Translations under genes and position numbers: made by a program | Notes under the pieces: generated by a model | Database searches by the model: none | What the model saw: only the letters and a program-made list of their open reading frames with translations | What the model was told of the DNA's origin: nothing | From: Nocardia tenerifensis NBRC 101015 | GTDB lineage: Bacteria; Actinomycetota; Actinomycetes; Mycobacteriales; Mycobacteriaceae | Direction: 5' to 3' | NCBI RefSeq assembly: GCF_000308715.1 | Contig: NZ_BAGH01000119.1 | Coordinates: 1-64,000 of the forward strand | DNA: 64,000 nt | In this document: positions 34,488 through 43,052 of the stretch, piece after piece | How positions within the stretch are numbered: the stretch's first letter is position 1 | Layout: every line of letters starts with the position of its first letter

Positions 34488-35219
34488 CTACACATCCGAA
34501 GTCGCGAGCAGATGCTCGGCGAATGCCATGAATTCGGTTCGGAACGCCGCGTATTCGTCGCGCAGGCGCGAACCGGGCCAGTCGGCGGGCAGCAGCGGAT
34601 CCGGCAGCAGGGGGTCGTCGAGAATATGCCGTACCGCGGCCGCCGCCACCTCGAACCGCTCCCGCAACGAGGTCGAACTCGCGAACTCGCGCAGCAGCGA
34701 CTCCGCCTCGCGGGCCCAAATCCGTGGCGCGAAAAGGGATTCCGCCATCGCGACCGGCGATTCCCGCGGCGTCGCGGTGAACACCGAAACTCGTCGGCTC
34801 GCCTCCGGCCCGAGCGCGATCTCGATGTTAGCGGGCCGGGTCCACACGCCCTCACGCAATTCACCGAGTTTGCGCGCGCGCATCGTGTCGCGGAAGGCGG
34901 TGCGCGCCGCGGCGTCCTCGCCGACGACGGTCACCACCGCCAAATACCATTCGCCGTCCCAGGTTTTCACCACGGGACTCACCGCGGCGTCCTGCCTGCG
35001 CTGACGCTCGATCAGCCGGTCGGAGAGCCGATAGACACCGGGCGCGCGTTCCAGATCGCCCATCGCGACCATCCGGGTGAGCGCCACCCGGACGGCCGAT
35101 TGTTGCAGCCCGAGTTCCTCTGCCACGGAAACGATCCAGCTCACCGGTGCTTCCGCGGGATGCGCGCCGAGCAACGCACTCAGAATGGCCGACCGAGCGG
35201 TCAGCTTTCGTACGCGCAT
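34488..35219 (-). CDS. PaaX-family transcriptional regulator
   Basis: A 243-residue protein from the ATG at 35219 (RVRKLTARSAILSALLGAHP). The N-terminal winged helix covers residues 1-75 with LGLQQSAVRVALTRMVAMGD. The PaaX central domain shows WDGEWYLAVVTVVGED and a LREGVWTRPANIEIAL segment. The C-terminal LREEY-type region ends AFAEHLLATSDV. PaaX represses phenylacetyl-CoA catabolism and binds phenylacetyl-CoA; here there are no paa genes nearby, so its target is likely the acyl-CoA dehydrogenase or crotonase genes. Confidence 0.87.
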   Translation of the reverse strand: MRVRKLTARSAILSALLGAHPAEAPVSWIVSVAEELGLQQSAVRVALTRMVAMGDLERAPGVYRLSDRLIERQRRQDAAVSPVVKTWDGEWYLAVVTVVGEDAAARTAFRDTMRARKLGELREGVWTRPANIEIALGPEASRRVSVFTATPRESPVAMAESLFAPRIWAREAESLLREFASSTSLRERFEVAAAAVRHILDDPLLPDPLLPADWPGSRLRDEYAAFRTEFMAFAEHLLATSDV

Positions 35220-35397
35220 CGCCACACACCCGTCCTCTCCGAGTCGAGGCCGGCCGACGGCCGACGAACCCGAAATTCTACAGACGAGCCCACTATGACC
35301 CACCGGTCGCGCCGCGGGACAGCGCCCGCACGAAGTCCGCGGCGACCGCCGTGCACCGGCGATGGTTCGGGCCGAGGCGTCAATCGGCGTGGTACCG

Positions 35398-35730
35398 CTA
35401 GTTCGCGTTGTTATATGCCGCCACAATGTCGGCCGGGATCCGGCCTCGGGTCGATACGTTGTGCCCGTTCTTCCTGGCCCATTCGCGGATCGCGGCGGTT
35501 TGCTCGCGATCGGTCGCGGAAGTCGCTTTGCCGCTGCCTTTACGCTTCGCCCGGCCCGTCTTGCGCGCCTTTTCCGCCCACGGCTCCAGCGTCACGCGCA
35601 GCTTGCCCGCGTTCTTGGTGGACAGATCGATCTCGTAGGCCACGCCATCGATCGAAAATTGAACTGTTTCATTCGCTTTCGACTTGCCGTCGTAGTCGTC
35701 GACGAGGGTCACGGTGACTTTCTTGGCCAT
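35398..35730 (-). CDS. lsr2: Lsr2 family nucleoid-associated protein
   Basis: A 110-residue protein from the ATG at 35730 ([15 protein letters not shown]). The N-terminal half is the dimerisation domain ([19 protein letters not shown], the DLS-type strand). The C-terminal half binds AT-rich DNA with [31 protein letters not shown], the R-G-R hook (S-T-R-G-R-I-P). This is the actinobacterial H-NS analogue and silences horizontally acquired AT-rich genes, such as the 13-25 kb island. It may be the main copy or an extra one. Confidence 0.94.
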   Translation of the reverse strand: MAKKVTVTLVDDYDGKSKANETVQFSIDGVAYEIDLSTKNAGKLRVTLEPWAEKARKTGRAKRKGSGKATSATDREQTAAIREWARKNGHNVSTRGRIPADIVAAYNNAN

Positions 35731-35861
35731 GGGATGCGTCCTTCGCGTAGTCACGAGTAATTGCTCGAAATACTAATACCGTATCGCATCCAACTCGGCG
35801 AGGAGAAAAGGACTGTGCCCCGAATGCGCGTGCATGTGCACGATCATCGGATACGCGGTAG

Positions 35862-36734
35862 TCAGCGCAGCGATTCCGCGGCGGTCGCGGCTATCGCGGC
35901 GGCCACCGCACTCAATGCCGGCGAGTCGAGCCGCCATTGCTGCCAGTACAGCGGGACATCGATGAATGCCTCGCCGTCGATGGCCACCAGCTCGGTGCGC
36001 CGATAATTGTGTGTTTGCAGGTCGGGCAACATGCCCCAGCCCAATCCGAGCCGAACCGCCGCCAGGTAACCGGCCGAGGACGGGACGTAATGGCGCGGCG
36101 GATCCAGCGGTTGGCGGCTGCGGCGGCGCAGATGGCGGTCTTGCAGATCGTCTTTTCGGTCGAATAGCACGACCGGCGCCGCGGCATAGGCCTTGGCGGT
36201 GGCGCCGTCGCCGAACCAGGTGCGCGCGAATCCGGGTTCGGCCATCGGCCGATAACGCATCGCGCCGAGCCGCTCGACCTTGCAGCCCTGCACCGGGACC
36301 GAGGTGGAGGTGATCGCGGCCATGACCGTGCCGTCGCGGAGCAGCCTGGTGGTGTGTTCCTCGTCCTCGCGGTGGATTTCGAAGCAGACCTCCGGCGGCG
36401 CGGCGGCGAGCGCGGGCAGCACCCAGGTCTCGAGCGAGTCGGCGTTGACGGCGATGGGCAGTCTGGTCGGCCGGCGCGCGTCGCCGAGTTCGCGAGCGGT
36501 GTCCCCGGCGAGCAGCTCGATCTGGCGCGCCAGCCGCAGCACGGCGAGCCCGGATTCGGTGGGGCACACCGGTTTTGTGCGCTGGACCAGCACGCGCCCC
36601 GCCGCGTCCTCGAGCGCCTTGATGCGCTGGCTCACCGCGGACGGCGTGATCCGCAGGCTCTTGGCGGCGGCGTCGAAGGTGCCCTCGGTGACCGCCGCGT
36701 TCAGCGCGCGGAGCTGATCCAACTGCAGGTCCAT
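35862..36734 (-). CDS. lysG: LysR-type regulator, LysG/ArgP-like
   Basis: A 290-residue regulator from the ATG at 36734 (DLQLDQLRALNAAVTEGTFD). Residues 1-60 form the winged helix (DAAAKSLRITPSAVSQRIKA). The rest is a substrate-binding fold with RLPIAVNADSLETWVLPAL. LysG/ArgP proteins sense basic amino acids and switch on the exporter LysE. It is divergent from lysE with starts about 70 nt apart, the same arrangement as Corynebacterium. The longer frame above the ATG has no support. Confidence 0.9.
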   Translation of the reverse strand: MDLQLDQLRALNAAVTEGTFDAAAKSLRITPSAVSQRIKALEDAAGRVLVQRTKPVCPTESGLAVLRLARQIELLAGDTARELGDARRPTRLPIAVNADSLETWVLPALAAAPPEVCFEIHREDEEHTTRLLRDGTVMAAITSTSVPVQGCKVERLGAMRYRPMAEPGFARTWFGDGATAKAYAAAPVVLFDRKDDLQDRHLRRRSRQPLDPPRHYVPSSAGYLAAVRLGLGWGMLPDLQTHNYRRTELVAIDGEAFIDVPLYWQQWRLDSPALSAVAAAIAATAAESLR

Positions 36735-36801
36735 GTTAAGAAATCGTAATGGTAGTGCAGAAACTTTAGTTTGCCTGGAGATAACGAGCTGCCTAGCTTC
36801 G

Positions 36802-37440
36802 GTGGCTGTGGATGTTTCATCGGCCGCCTTGGCGGCCCTCTCCGGTCTGGGTTTCGGGCTGTCGCTGATCGTGGCGATCGGCGCGCAGAACGCGTTCGTG
36901 CTGCGGCAAGGGGTGCAGGGGCAGCACATCTTCGCGGTGGTGACGGTGTGCGCGCTGTCGGATGTGGTGTTGATCGCGGCGGGCGTCGGGGGATTCGGCG
37001 TCGTCGTGCAATCGGTGCCCGCGGTGTTGACGGTGGTGCGGTACGCGGGCGCGGCGTTTCTGCTCGGGTACGCCGTTCTCGCGGCCCGCCGGGCGTTCGC
37101 GTCGTCGGCGCTGACCGCGGGTCCGGCGGGCACGACGGTCGCGCTCGGCGCCACGGTCGCCACGTGCCTGGCGCTGACCTGGCTCAACCCGCACGTCTAC
37201 CTGGACACCGTGGTCCTGCTCGGCTCCTTCGCCAATACCTATGCCAGCCCTGACCGCTGGTTTCTCGGCGCGGGCGCGATGCTCGGCAGCATCGTCTGGT
37301 TCACGGCGCTCGGCTACGGCGCCCGGCTGCTCGGACCGTTGTTCGCCCGTCCGATCGCGTGGCGCGTGCTGGATTCGGCCATCGCTGTGGTGATGACGCT
37401 GCTGGCGCTCGGTTTGTTGCTCGCGGGTTTCTCGTCGTGA
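36802..37440 (+). CDS. lysE: LysE-family amino-acid exporter
   Basis: About 212 residues from a GTG at 36802 (an earlier start at 36733 would overlap the regulator). Hydrophobic segments match the six-helix LysE fold: GLSLIVAIGAQNAFVLRQG (with the family IGAQNAFVL), DVVLIAAGVGGFGVVV, RYAGAAFLLGYAVLAAR, VATCLALTWLNPHVYLDTV and a last helix at the end. Exports lysine and arginine in Corynebacterium. Divergent from the LysG-like regulator. Confidence 0.9.
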   Translation: MAVDVSSAALAALSGLGFGLSLIVAIGAQNAFVLRQGVQGQHIFAVVTVCALSDVVLIAAGVGGFGVVVQSVPAVLTVVRYAGAAFLLGYAVLAARRAFASSALTAGPAGTTVALGATVATCLALTWLNPHVYLDTVVLLGSFANTYASPDRWFLGAGAMLGSIVWFTALGYGARLLGPLFARPIAWRVLDSAIAVVMTLLALGLLLAGFSS

Positions 37441-37623
37441 GGTTCGACAACAACTCGAGGTTTGCCGACTGGCCGGTGATGAGTGTTGTTCTGCGAGAAC
37501 AGAGTTGACCGGCTCTGCGGCGTGATGCGAGACACAGCCTCGATGATGTCCCGTGCTGATTGACGCCGAGGGGGCCGGGTATGCGGCGAATGACCGCCCA
37601 CACCGCGAGTTGGAGGAGTGATC

Positions 37624-37875
37624 ATGACCAAGCACGACAGTGGACCGCGCGAGGCCGTCGAGGGCGTCGTCGAAGACGTCAAGGGCAAGGCCAAGGAGGC
37701 CGCGGGCATCGTGACGGGCAACGAGGGCCTGAAGAGCGAGGGCCGCGCCCAGCAGGACAAGGCCGAATCCGAGCGCGAGGCCGCCAAGAAGGAGGCCGAG
37801 GCCGAGAAGGCCCGCGCCGAGGCCAACCTGGACGAGGCCAAGCAGAGCGCCTACGAGAGCGGCAAGGACTCCTAG
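37624..37875 (+). CDS. CsbD-family small stress protein
   Basis: An 83-residue protein after a GGAGGAG ribosome binding site, starting at the ATG at 37624 (TKHDSGPREAVEGVVEDVKG). CsbD-like KGKAKEAAGIVTGNEGLKSE runs from about residue 18, then the C-terminal half is a charged Ala/Glu/Lys helix (QQDKAESEREAAKKEAEAEK). These small proteins are induced by general stress; the function is unknown. It is followed by a strong terminator hairpin at 37889. Confidence 0.9.
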   Translation: MTKHDSGPREAVEGVVEDVKGKAKEAAGIVTGNEGLKSEGRAQQDKAESEREAAKKEAEAEKARAEANLDEAKQSAYESGKDS

Positions 37876-37888
37876 TCGATACAGCTTT

Positions 37889-37923
37889 CGGCGGCGCGGG
37901 ACGCATTTGCTCCCGCGCCGCCG
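37889..37923. terminator. Bidirectional terminator hairpin
   Basis: Perfect 13-bp GC-rich arms CGGCGGCGCGGGA (37889-37901) and its complement (37911-37923) around a 9-nt loop. It lies between the converging CsbD and FAD-monooxygenase genes. Short T runs (CTTT) flank both sides. Confidence 0.75.
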
Positions 37924-37925
37924 CT

Positions 37926-38948
37926 TTACGTTGTTTTGCGGAACATTTGGGCGGCCGCGCCGCGCTCGGCGAGAATCCGCGCCCTCCGCTCGGCCATAGC
38001 GGTGGCCGGCGAGCCGCCGGAGAGGAGAGCCTCGGCGAGCGCCGCCGCGTCCTCGATGGCGTCGCGTGCGCCGACTCCCGCGGCGGGTGTGATGGCGTGA
38101 TCCGCGTCGCCGCAAAGGATTACGGGTGCCTGTGGCGGAAGCGCGTCGGCGAGCGGCACCGTTCGCGCGTTGGAGACGTGCACGGTCTCGGTGGCGGCCA
38201 ACATGGTCTCGACGAGGTCGAGGGTGGGGGCGGCGGCCAGGATCGGCTCCGCCCATCCGTCGAGTGGCTGAGATCCGGTGTCCTGCACGGCCATCGGCTC
38301 GCGGGTGAGGCGGGTGAACCACACGGACAGCTCGTCGTTCCAGAAGTGGCCGAAGGTGGTGACCGGCCGGCCCTCGGCGTCGAATCGGCGATCGAAGTGC
38401 AGGACGGACGGGTCGGTGTGCGGCCGGATCGGCCGGGTGGTGATCCCGTAAACGACGATCTGCCCGGCGTATTCGGCGCTGCGTCCGGGTTCGAGATGGC
38501 GGCGGGCGAGCGAGTCGATGCCGTCGGCGGCGATGATCACCTCGTCGGCCGGGATCGGTTTCCCACCGCTGAACAGCGTCCCCTCGGTGCTGTTCAGCTC
38601 GGTGACGGGGGTGTCGTAGTGCAGTTCGGCCGCTGTGGCGGAGGCGAATTCGGTGAGGGCACGCATGAGCTCGGCGCGCAGATACAGCCGGCGCTCGGTG
38701 CGGGAATCGCTGCGCACCACGCCGGTGGGGTCGGCCGCGCTCCGCGCGGCCAGGGGATGGGAGGCCCCGTGCAGCCGGTCGAGGCCGACCCCCAGCCGCG
38801 TCAACGCGGTGTGTGCCCGATCGTCCAGTGCCAGAAAGTGTCCCGCGCCGATGCTCGGCTGGCTCTCGTAGACCGTGACCGGCGCCGCCCGTCCGAGCGC
38901 GCCGGCCAACAGCGTCCCCGCGATTCCACCGCCGATGATCGTGACCAT
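37926..38948 (-). CDS. FAD-dependent monooxygenase
   Basis: A 340-residue flavoprotein from the ATG at 38948. FAD binding is GGGIAGTLLAGALGRA at the N-terminus, then RRLYLRAELMRALTEFA and IIAADGIDSLARRH. The second FAD-binding motif is ILCGDADHAITPAAGVGARD near residue 280, with the GD motif common to para-hydroxybenzoate hydroxylase-like enzymes. It probably hydroxylates an aromatic or other small molecule using NAD(P)H and oxygen. It stands alone between terminator and lipase gene. Confidence 0.88.
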   Translation of the reverse strand: MVTIIGGGIAGTLLAGALGRAAPVTVYESQPSIGAGHFLALDDRAHTALTRLGVGLDRLHGASHPLAARSAADPTGVVRSDSRTERRLYLRAELMRALTEFASATAAELHYDTPVTELNSTEGTLFSGGKPIPADEVIIAADGIDSLARRHLEPGRSAEYAGQIVVYGITTRPIRPHTDPSVLHFDRRFDAEGRPVTTFGHFWNDELSVWFTRLTREPMAVQDTGSQPLDGWAEPILAAAPTLDLVETMLAATETVHVSNARTVPLADALPPQAPVILCGDADHAITPAAGVGARDAIEDAAALAEALLSGGSPATAMAERRARILAERGAAAQMFRKTT

Positions 38949-39008
38949 GCACCCACCATAGGTGCCGTCCCCGAGGCGTGGTTCATACCCGGCTCGGGGG
39001 ATCGGCGA

Positions 39009-40223
39009 TCAGCAGTTGCTCGGCGCCGGTGCGCCGCGGAACCGTTCCTCGAGCCACGCCACCGCCGCCGGGGCGCCGAGTACCGCGGTGCTCATGTGGT
39101 CCGGGCTCGGAAACAGTTCCGACTGCACGCGCACGCCCGCCGCGCAATACCGTTGCATCGTATTGTCGATCGAGTCCACCGGTATCAACGCGTCCACCGG
39201 TGAATGCCATTGGTAGATAGGTGCTTTCGGGATGCCGTCGTACAGCTCCAGGCTGTTCTCCTCGATCACGGCGCGTGCGTCCGGGTCCTCGACCAGCGCG
39301 ATGGAGCTGGCCACGTCCATGACGCCGTGCCCGGCGCCGGCGGCCAGAATCTCGTTGGTGCAGCCATTGGCGATCTGGTCGCGGATCGCCAGGCCGGCGG
39401 CGTTGAGGCTGTCGCTGATCGGCAGCCGCTGCGGATACTCGCGCTCGAGCCCGATGGCCGCCGCGAATGCGAGGCCGAACGCCGGGTGCCTGGAGTAACC
39501 GAGGCCCGCGATCATTTTCACCAGGTTCATCGGGACGCCGCCCTCGGCCGTGCCGATGATATTCAGCTCCGGTGCGTAGGTCGGCGCGAGCGCGGCCGCC
39601 CACCCCGTCGCCATGCCGCCGCCGGAGTAGCCGAACATCGCGATCGGGCTGGCGTCGAGGCCCAACTCGGCGACCTGTTTGACGGCGCGCAGCCCGTCGA
39701 GGGTGATCATTCCGCCGAGCTTCGCCGCCCCGTAGGCGCTGTTCGGTCCGAGATGGTCGGGCAGCGCCACCGACCACCCGCGCATCAGCACCGTGTTGAG
39801 CGCGGGCGCCTCGCGGACAACGAGATTCGGGTCGCCGGTGTACAGCACGTGGGAGACGGCGCACTGGGCGCCGAGTCCGTTGATGATGTGCTGGTAGGAC
39901 AGCAGTGGGCCGCCGGGGACGTGATTGGCCGGGGTCAGCACGGTGGTGGTGGCCGCGATCGGGTCACCCTTGGAGTCGGTGGACCGGAACTTGATCATCG
40001 TGACGCTGCTGCCGGGGAACACGGGCAGGCCGGGCATCGGGCGAACGGCGAGCACGTCGCCCGGCTTGGCCTGATCCAGGTCGGGCGGCGCGGCGTAGAA
40101 GGGGTCGGGGTCCGGCCACGGATAGATCGGTTGTGCCGCAGCGGTACCCGCCACGACGGCTACATGGGCGACCGAGATCAACAGGGCGACAACGGCGAGC
40201 GCGGGACGGATGCGTCGAAACAT
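39009..40223 (-). CDS. Secreted lipase (LIP family)
   Basis: A 404-residue protein from the ATG at 40223. The N-terminus is a signal peptide (FRRIRPALAVVALLISVAHV, then an AAA-Q cleavage-like site). The hydrolase fold carries FGYSGGGMATGWAAAL (nucleophile Ser), a later Asp in SPVDALIPVDSID and a His in PSPDHMSTAV. The fold and Cys pair in the C-terminus suit the secretory triacylglycerol lipase group common in Nocardia and Mycobacterium. Secreted or cell-wall lipase acting on external lipids. The start upstream at 40343 in the same frame would not keep the signal peptide at the N-terminus. Confidence 0.88.
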   Translation of the reverse strand: MFRRIRPALAVVALLISVAHVAVVAGTAAAQPIYPWPDPDPFYAAPPDLDQAKPGDVLAVRPMPGLPVFPGSSVTMIKFRSTDSKGDPIAATTTVLTPANHVPGGPLLSYQHIINGLGAQCAVSHVLYTGDPNLVVREAPALNTVLMRGWSVALPDHLGPNSAYGAAKLGGMITLDGLRAVKQVAELGLDASPIAMFGYSGGGMATGWAAALAPTYAPELNIIGTAEGGVPMNLVKMIAGLGYSRHPAFGLAFAAAIGLEREYPQRLPISDSLNAAGLAIRDQIANGCTNEILAAGAGHGVMDVASSIALVEDPDARAVIEENSLELYDGIPKAPIYQWHSPVDALIPVDSIDNTMQRYCAAGVRVQSELFPSPDHMSTAVLGAPAAVAWLEERFRGAPAPSNC

Positions 40224-40461
40224 GGCTGTGGGCGACTCCCATTCATCACGACATTCACGGGGGATTGTTGGGCATGTGGAAAGTCGAAGAATCCGAAAAC
40301 CGGTCGTGCACAATTGCTTGGCCGGTGTCCGGACGAGCGACACGATATGGGAAAAAGGGAAATATGAGAGGGAGCCGCGCCGTGCGGTTCGTCCGATCTG
40401 TGCGCGGGGCGACGACGCATCGCTGCGAGGTTGCCACTGCGCCGGTTACGGTGGCTGAGTG

Positions 40462-41481
40462 ATGCTGCTCGTTGTCGGACTCGTCCTGCTCGGTGTGTTC
40501 CTGCTGCGGTTCCGGAAGGATCGGCGGCGGCTGAGTAACGGGGTGTTCTTGCTGTTGGGGCTTGCTTTCACCGGTGTGTGGGTGATCGGCTCGGGCGTCA
40601 AGGGCGACCTGCCGGTGGTGCTGGCCGGCCTGCTCGTCGTGCTGTCGCCGCTGCTGGTGCTCGTGCTTGCCGGGTTGCTGATCGTCAACGGCGGTCAGAT
40701 GGTTCGCCGGGAAGGGCTGCGGCTCGCGAGCCTGTTGCCGCTCGGGCTCGGGGTCGTCCTGCTGGTGCCGTATGTGTTGCTCGCGGTGGTCATATTCACC
40801 GGCGATATCTGGTTCGTCGTGATTCTGGCGTCGGGAACGATGGCGGTGAGCTACATCGGATTCCTTTTCGCGAGTTTCCTGTTGTATTCGCTTTTCTACG
40901 GGGCGTTGCCGTACCGGCCCGGTATGGACGCGATCGTGGTGCACGGCGCGGGCCTGGACGGCGATCGGGTGCCGCCGCTGCTGGCGAGCCGCCTCGACCG
41001 GGCCGTGGAGGTCTACCGCGCGGAAGTCGCGGCGGGCAGGAGGCCGCTGCTGATCACGAGCGGCGGTAAAGGCTTAGACGAAGCCGTCTCGGAGGCGGCG
41101 GCGATGGCGGACTACCTCGTCGCCCGGGGCGTGTCCGCCGACCGCGTTGTGCTGGAGGACCGTTCGACGACCACGCGGGAGAACCTGCTCTACACCAAGC
41201 GATTACTGGGCGAGCGCGGCGAGACCACCCGAATGGTGCTGGTGACCAGTAACTTCCACATCCTGCGCACGGCGATTCTGGCCCGGCGCCTCGGCCTCGA
41301 CGCCGAGGTCACCGGCGCGCGGACCGCCTTCTACTATCTGCCGTCGGCGATCCTGCGCGAGTTCGCGGCGATCCTGGTGTCGTACAAGTGGATCAACGCG
41401 ATCACCTGCCTCGCGCTGACGGCGCTGCCGGTGCTCGCGCTGGTGCTGACCCGTGACCTACCGCATCACTACGGCGACTGA
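40462..41481 (+). CDS. YdcF-family (DUF218) multi-pass membrane protein
   Basis: About 339 residues from the ATG at 40462 (a GTG at 40459 adds one residue). Four to five hydrophobic segments occupy residues 1-150 (MLLVVGLVLLGVFLL, VLAGLLVVLSPLLVLVLAGL and others). The DUF218 domain follows: DAIVVHGAGLDGDRVPPLL, ITSGGKGLDEAVSEAAAMA, ENLLYTKRLLGERGETT and VTSNFHILRTAILARRL. It differs from the 2956 protein, which has a single anchor. Role in the envelope unknown. Confidence 0.88.
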   Translation: MLLVVGLVLLGVFLLRFRKDRRRLSNGVFLLLGLAFTGVWVIGSGVKGDLPVVLAGLLVVLSPLLVLVLAGLLIVNGGQMVRREGLRLASLLPLGLGVVLLVPYVLLAVVIFTGDIWFVVILASGTMAVSYIGFLFASFLLYSLFYGALPYRPGMDAIVVHGAGLDGDRVPPLLASRLDRAVEVYRAEVAAGRRPLLITSGGKGLDEAVSEAAAMADYLVARGVSADRVVLEDRSTTTRENLLYTKRLLGERGETTRMVLVTSNFHILRTAILARRLGLDAEVTGARTAFYYLPSAILREFAAILVSYKWINAITCLALTALPVLALVLTRDLPHHYGD

Positions 41482-41489
41482 GGCGGCCC

Positions 41490-42236
41490 TCAGGAGTCGA
41501 AGGGCTTGTGCGGGATGCCGACGGTGAGACCGCCGTCGACGACGAACTCGGCGCCGGTCGAGTAGGAGGCTTCGTCGCTGGCGAGGAAGGTGATCAGCGC
41601 GGAGACTTCGGACGGGGCGGCGGCCCTGGCCATCGGGATCTGCAGGAACTCCGCCGGGATGCCCTCGGTCATCGGGGTGGAGATCAGTCCGGGGTGCACC
41701 GAGTTGACGCGAATGTTGTACTGCGCCAACTCGAGCGCCGTCGACTTGGTCAGGCCGCGGACCGCGAACTTGGTCGCGACGTAGCCGTGCAGCCCGATGC
41801 TGCCGCGCAGGCCCTCGACCGAGGAGATGTTGATGATCGAGCCGCCGCCGGCCTCCTTCAGCGCCGGCGTCACGGCCTGCATGCCGAGGAAGGTGCCGGT
41901 GAGGTTGATGTCGATGATGCGCTGCCACTCGGCCAGCTCGAAGTCCACGAGCAGGTTGCCGTTGGCGATGCCCGCGTTGTTGACCAGCACGTTCAGCGAT
42001 CCGAACCGCTGCACCGCCTCGGCGACCGCGCCGTCCCAATCCGCCCGCTCGCGCACGTCGAGGTGCACGTAGGCGGCGTTGTCGCCCAATTCCTTTGCGA
42101 CGGTGGCACCTTCGTCGTCGAGCACGTCGCCGAGGACCACGCGCGCGTCCTCGGCCACCATGGCCTTGGCGTGCGCCGCGCCCATGCCGCGGGCCCCGCC
42201 GCTGATCAACGCCACCTTGCCGGTCAACCGCCCCAT
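41490..42236 (-). CDS. SDR oxidoreductase, FabG3 / 20-beta-hydroxysteroid dehydrogenase-like
   Basis: A 248-residue classical SDR. Cofactor motif VALISGGARGMGAAHAKAM, the strand-end acidic residue GDVLDDEG (NAD preference), VLVNNAGIANG, INISSVEGL (Ser) and GYVATKFAVRGLTKS, with the Tyr and Lys of the active site. The overall sequence closely resembles what I recall of M. tuberculosis Rv2002 (FabG3), a steroid dehydrogenase. It ends 9 nt from the YdcF gene (converging). The stop-adjacent gene is divergent to the MaoC gene at 42374. Confidence 0.9.
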   Translation of the reverse strand: MGRLTGKVALISGGARGMGAAHAKAMVAEDARVVLGDVLDDEGATVAKELGDNAAYVHLDVRERADWDGAVAEAVQRFGSLNVLVNNAGIANGNLLVDFELAEWQRIIDINLTGTFLGMQAVTPALKEAGGGSIINISSVEGLRGSIGLHGYVATKFAVRGLTKSTALELAQYNIRVNSVHPGLISTPMTEGIPAEFLQIPMARAAAPSEVSALITFLASDEASYSTGAEFVVDGGLTVGIPHKPFDS

Positions 42237-42373
42237 CGAGGCACCTCCATCGCTCGTTCGTCACGCCAACGTACTGAGAACGCGTTACAGAAATGTGCCG
42301 CGATTGTTGGCCTCGCGTCCGATGGTGCCACATCGGGACCGCCGCCGGGCGGCTCGGTTTTATGGTGGGCCGT

Positions 42374-42832
42374 ATGAGTGAGCCCACCCCCTTCACCATG
42401 GATTCGCTGCGCCATGCCGCGGGCGCGGACCTCGGCGTGAGCGACTGGTTCGAGATCGGCCAGGACCGCATCACCGCCTTCGCCGAGGCCACCGACGATC
42501 GGCAGTGGATCCACGTGGATCCGCAGCGCGCGGCCGAGGGCCCGTACGGCACCACCATCGCGCACGGGTTCTTGACCTTGTCGCTACTGCCGGCGGTCAC
42601 CCGGCAACTGCTCCGGATCAGCGACGCGGGCGCGCGGATCAACTACGGGCTGAACAGGGTTCGGTTCCCGTCGCCGGTGCCCGTGGGTTCGCGGATTCGC
42701 GGACGAGCCACGATCGTCAGCGTCGACGAGGTGCCCGGCGGGCTTCAGGTAGTGCTCGCGGTCGTGGTCGAGCGGGAGGGTTCGGACAAACCCGTCTGCA
42801 TCGCGGAGTCGATCATGCGCGCGCTTGTCTAG
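42374..42832 (+). CDS. MaoC-family dehydratase
   Basis: A 152-residue single hotdog-fold hydratase from the ATG at 42374. The signature QDRITAFAEATDDRQWIHVD (Asp/His site) is followed by YGTTIAHGFLTLSLLPA. MaoC hydratases hydrate enoyl-CoA in fatty-acid or steroid side-chain breakdown. An ATG at 42362 is the alternative start. It lies divergent from the FabG3-like SDR, so the two may share a pathway. Confidence 0.9.
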   Translation: MSEPTPFTMDSLRHAAGADLGVSDWFEIGQDRITAFAEATDDRQWIHVDPQRAAEGPYGTTIAHGFLTLSLLPAVTRQLLRISDAGARINYGLNRVRFPSPVPVGSRIRGRATIVSVDEVPGGLQVVLAVVVEREGSDKPVCIAESIMRALV

Positions 42833-43010
42833 ACCTGCGTCGAAGTCCTATTTGACGCCTCCGGTGGCTGGATCGCCGCGTTGAACCCGGTATCGGCTCC
42901 TCCTCAGCCTTGCCGGGCGACGATCTAGCCACTGGATGTATCCGGGCCTTCGGCATAGGGCCCAGCGCTTCACTCTGCCCCTCCGCGCGACGCAGTGTGG
43001 CATCATCGTG

Positions 43011-43024
43011 TAGAACACGTTCTA
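43011..43024. promoter_or_regulatory. KstR-like operator upstream of alpha/beta hydrolase
   Basis: TAGAACACGTTCTA is a palindrome that fits the KstR motif TNNAACNNGTTNNA (TetR-type repressor of cholesterol catabolism). It ends 28 nt before the ATG of the gene at 43053. A matching site is at 45398-45411. Confidence 0.7.
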
Positions 43025-43052
43025 ATTCTGTCCGCGACCGGCGGGAGGCGCG

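Noticed and set aside
36817-38952. A 711-codon minus-strand frame antisense to LysE and through CsbD and the FAD enzyme
   Set aside because: It is the shadow of three real genes in high-GC DNA; the translation is Arg/His-rich with no family motifs.
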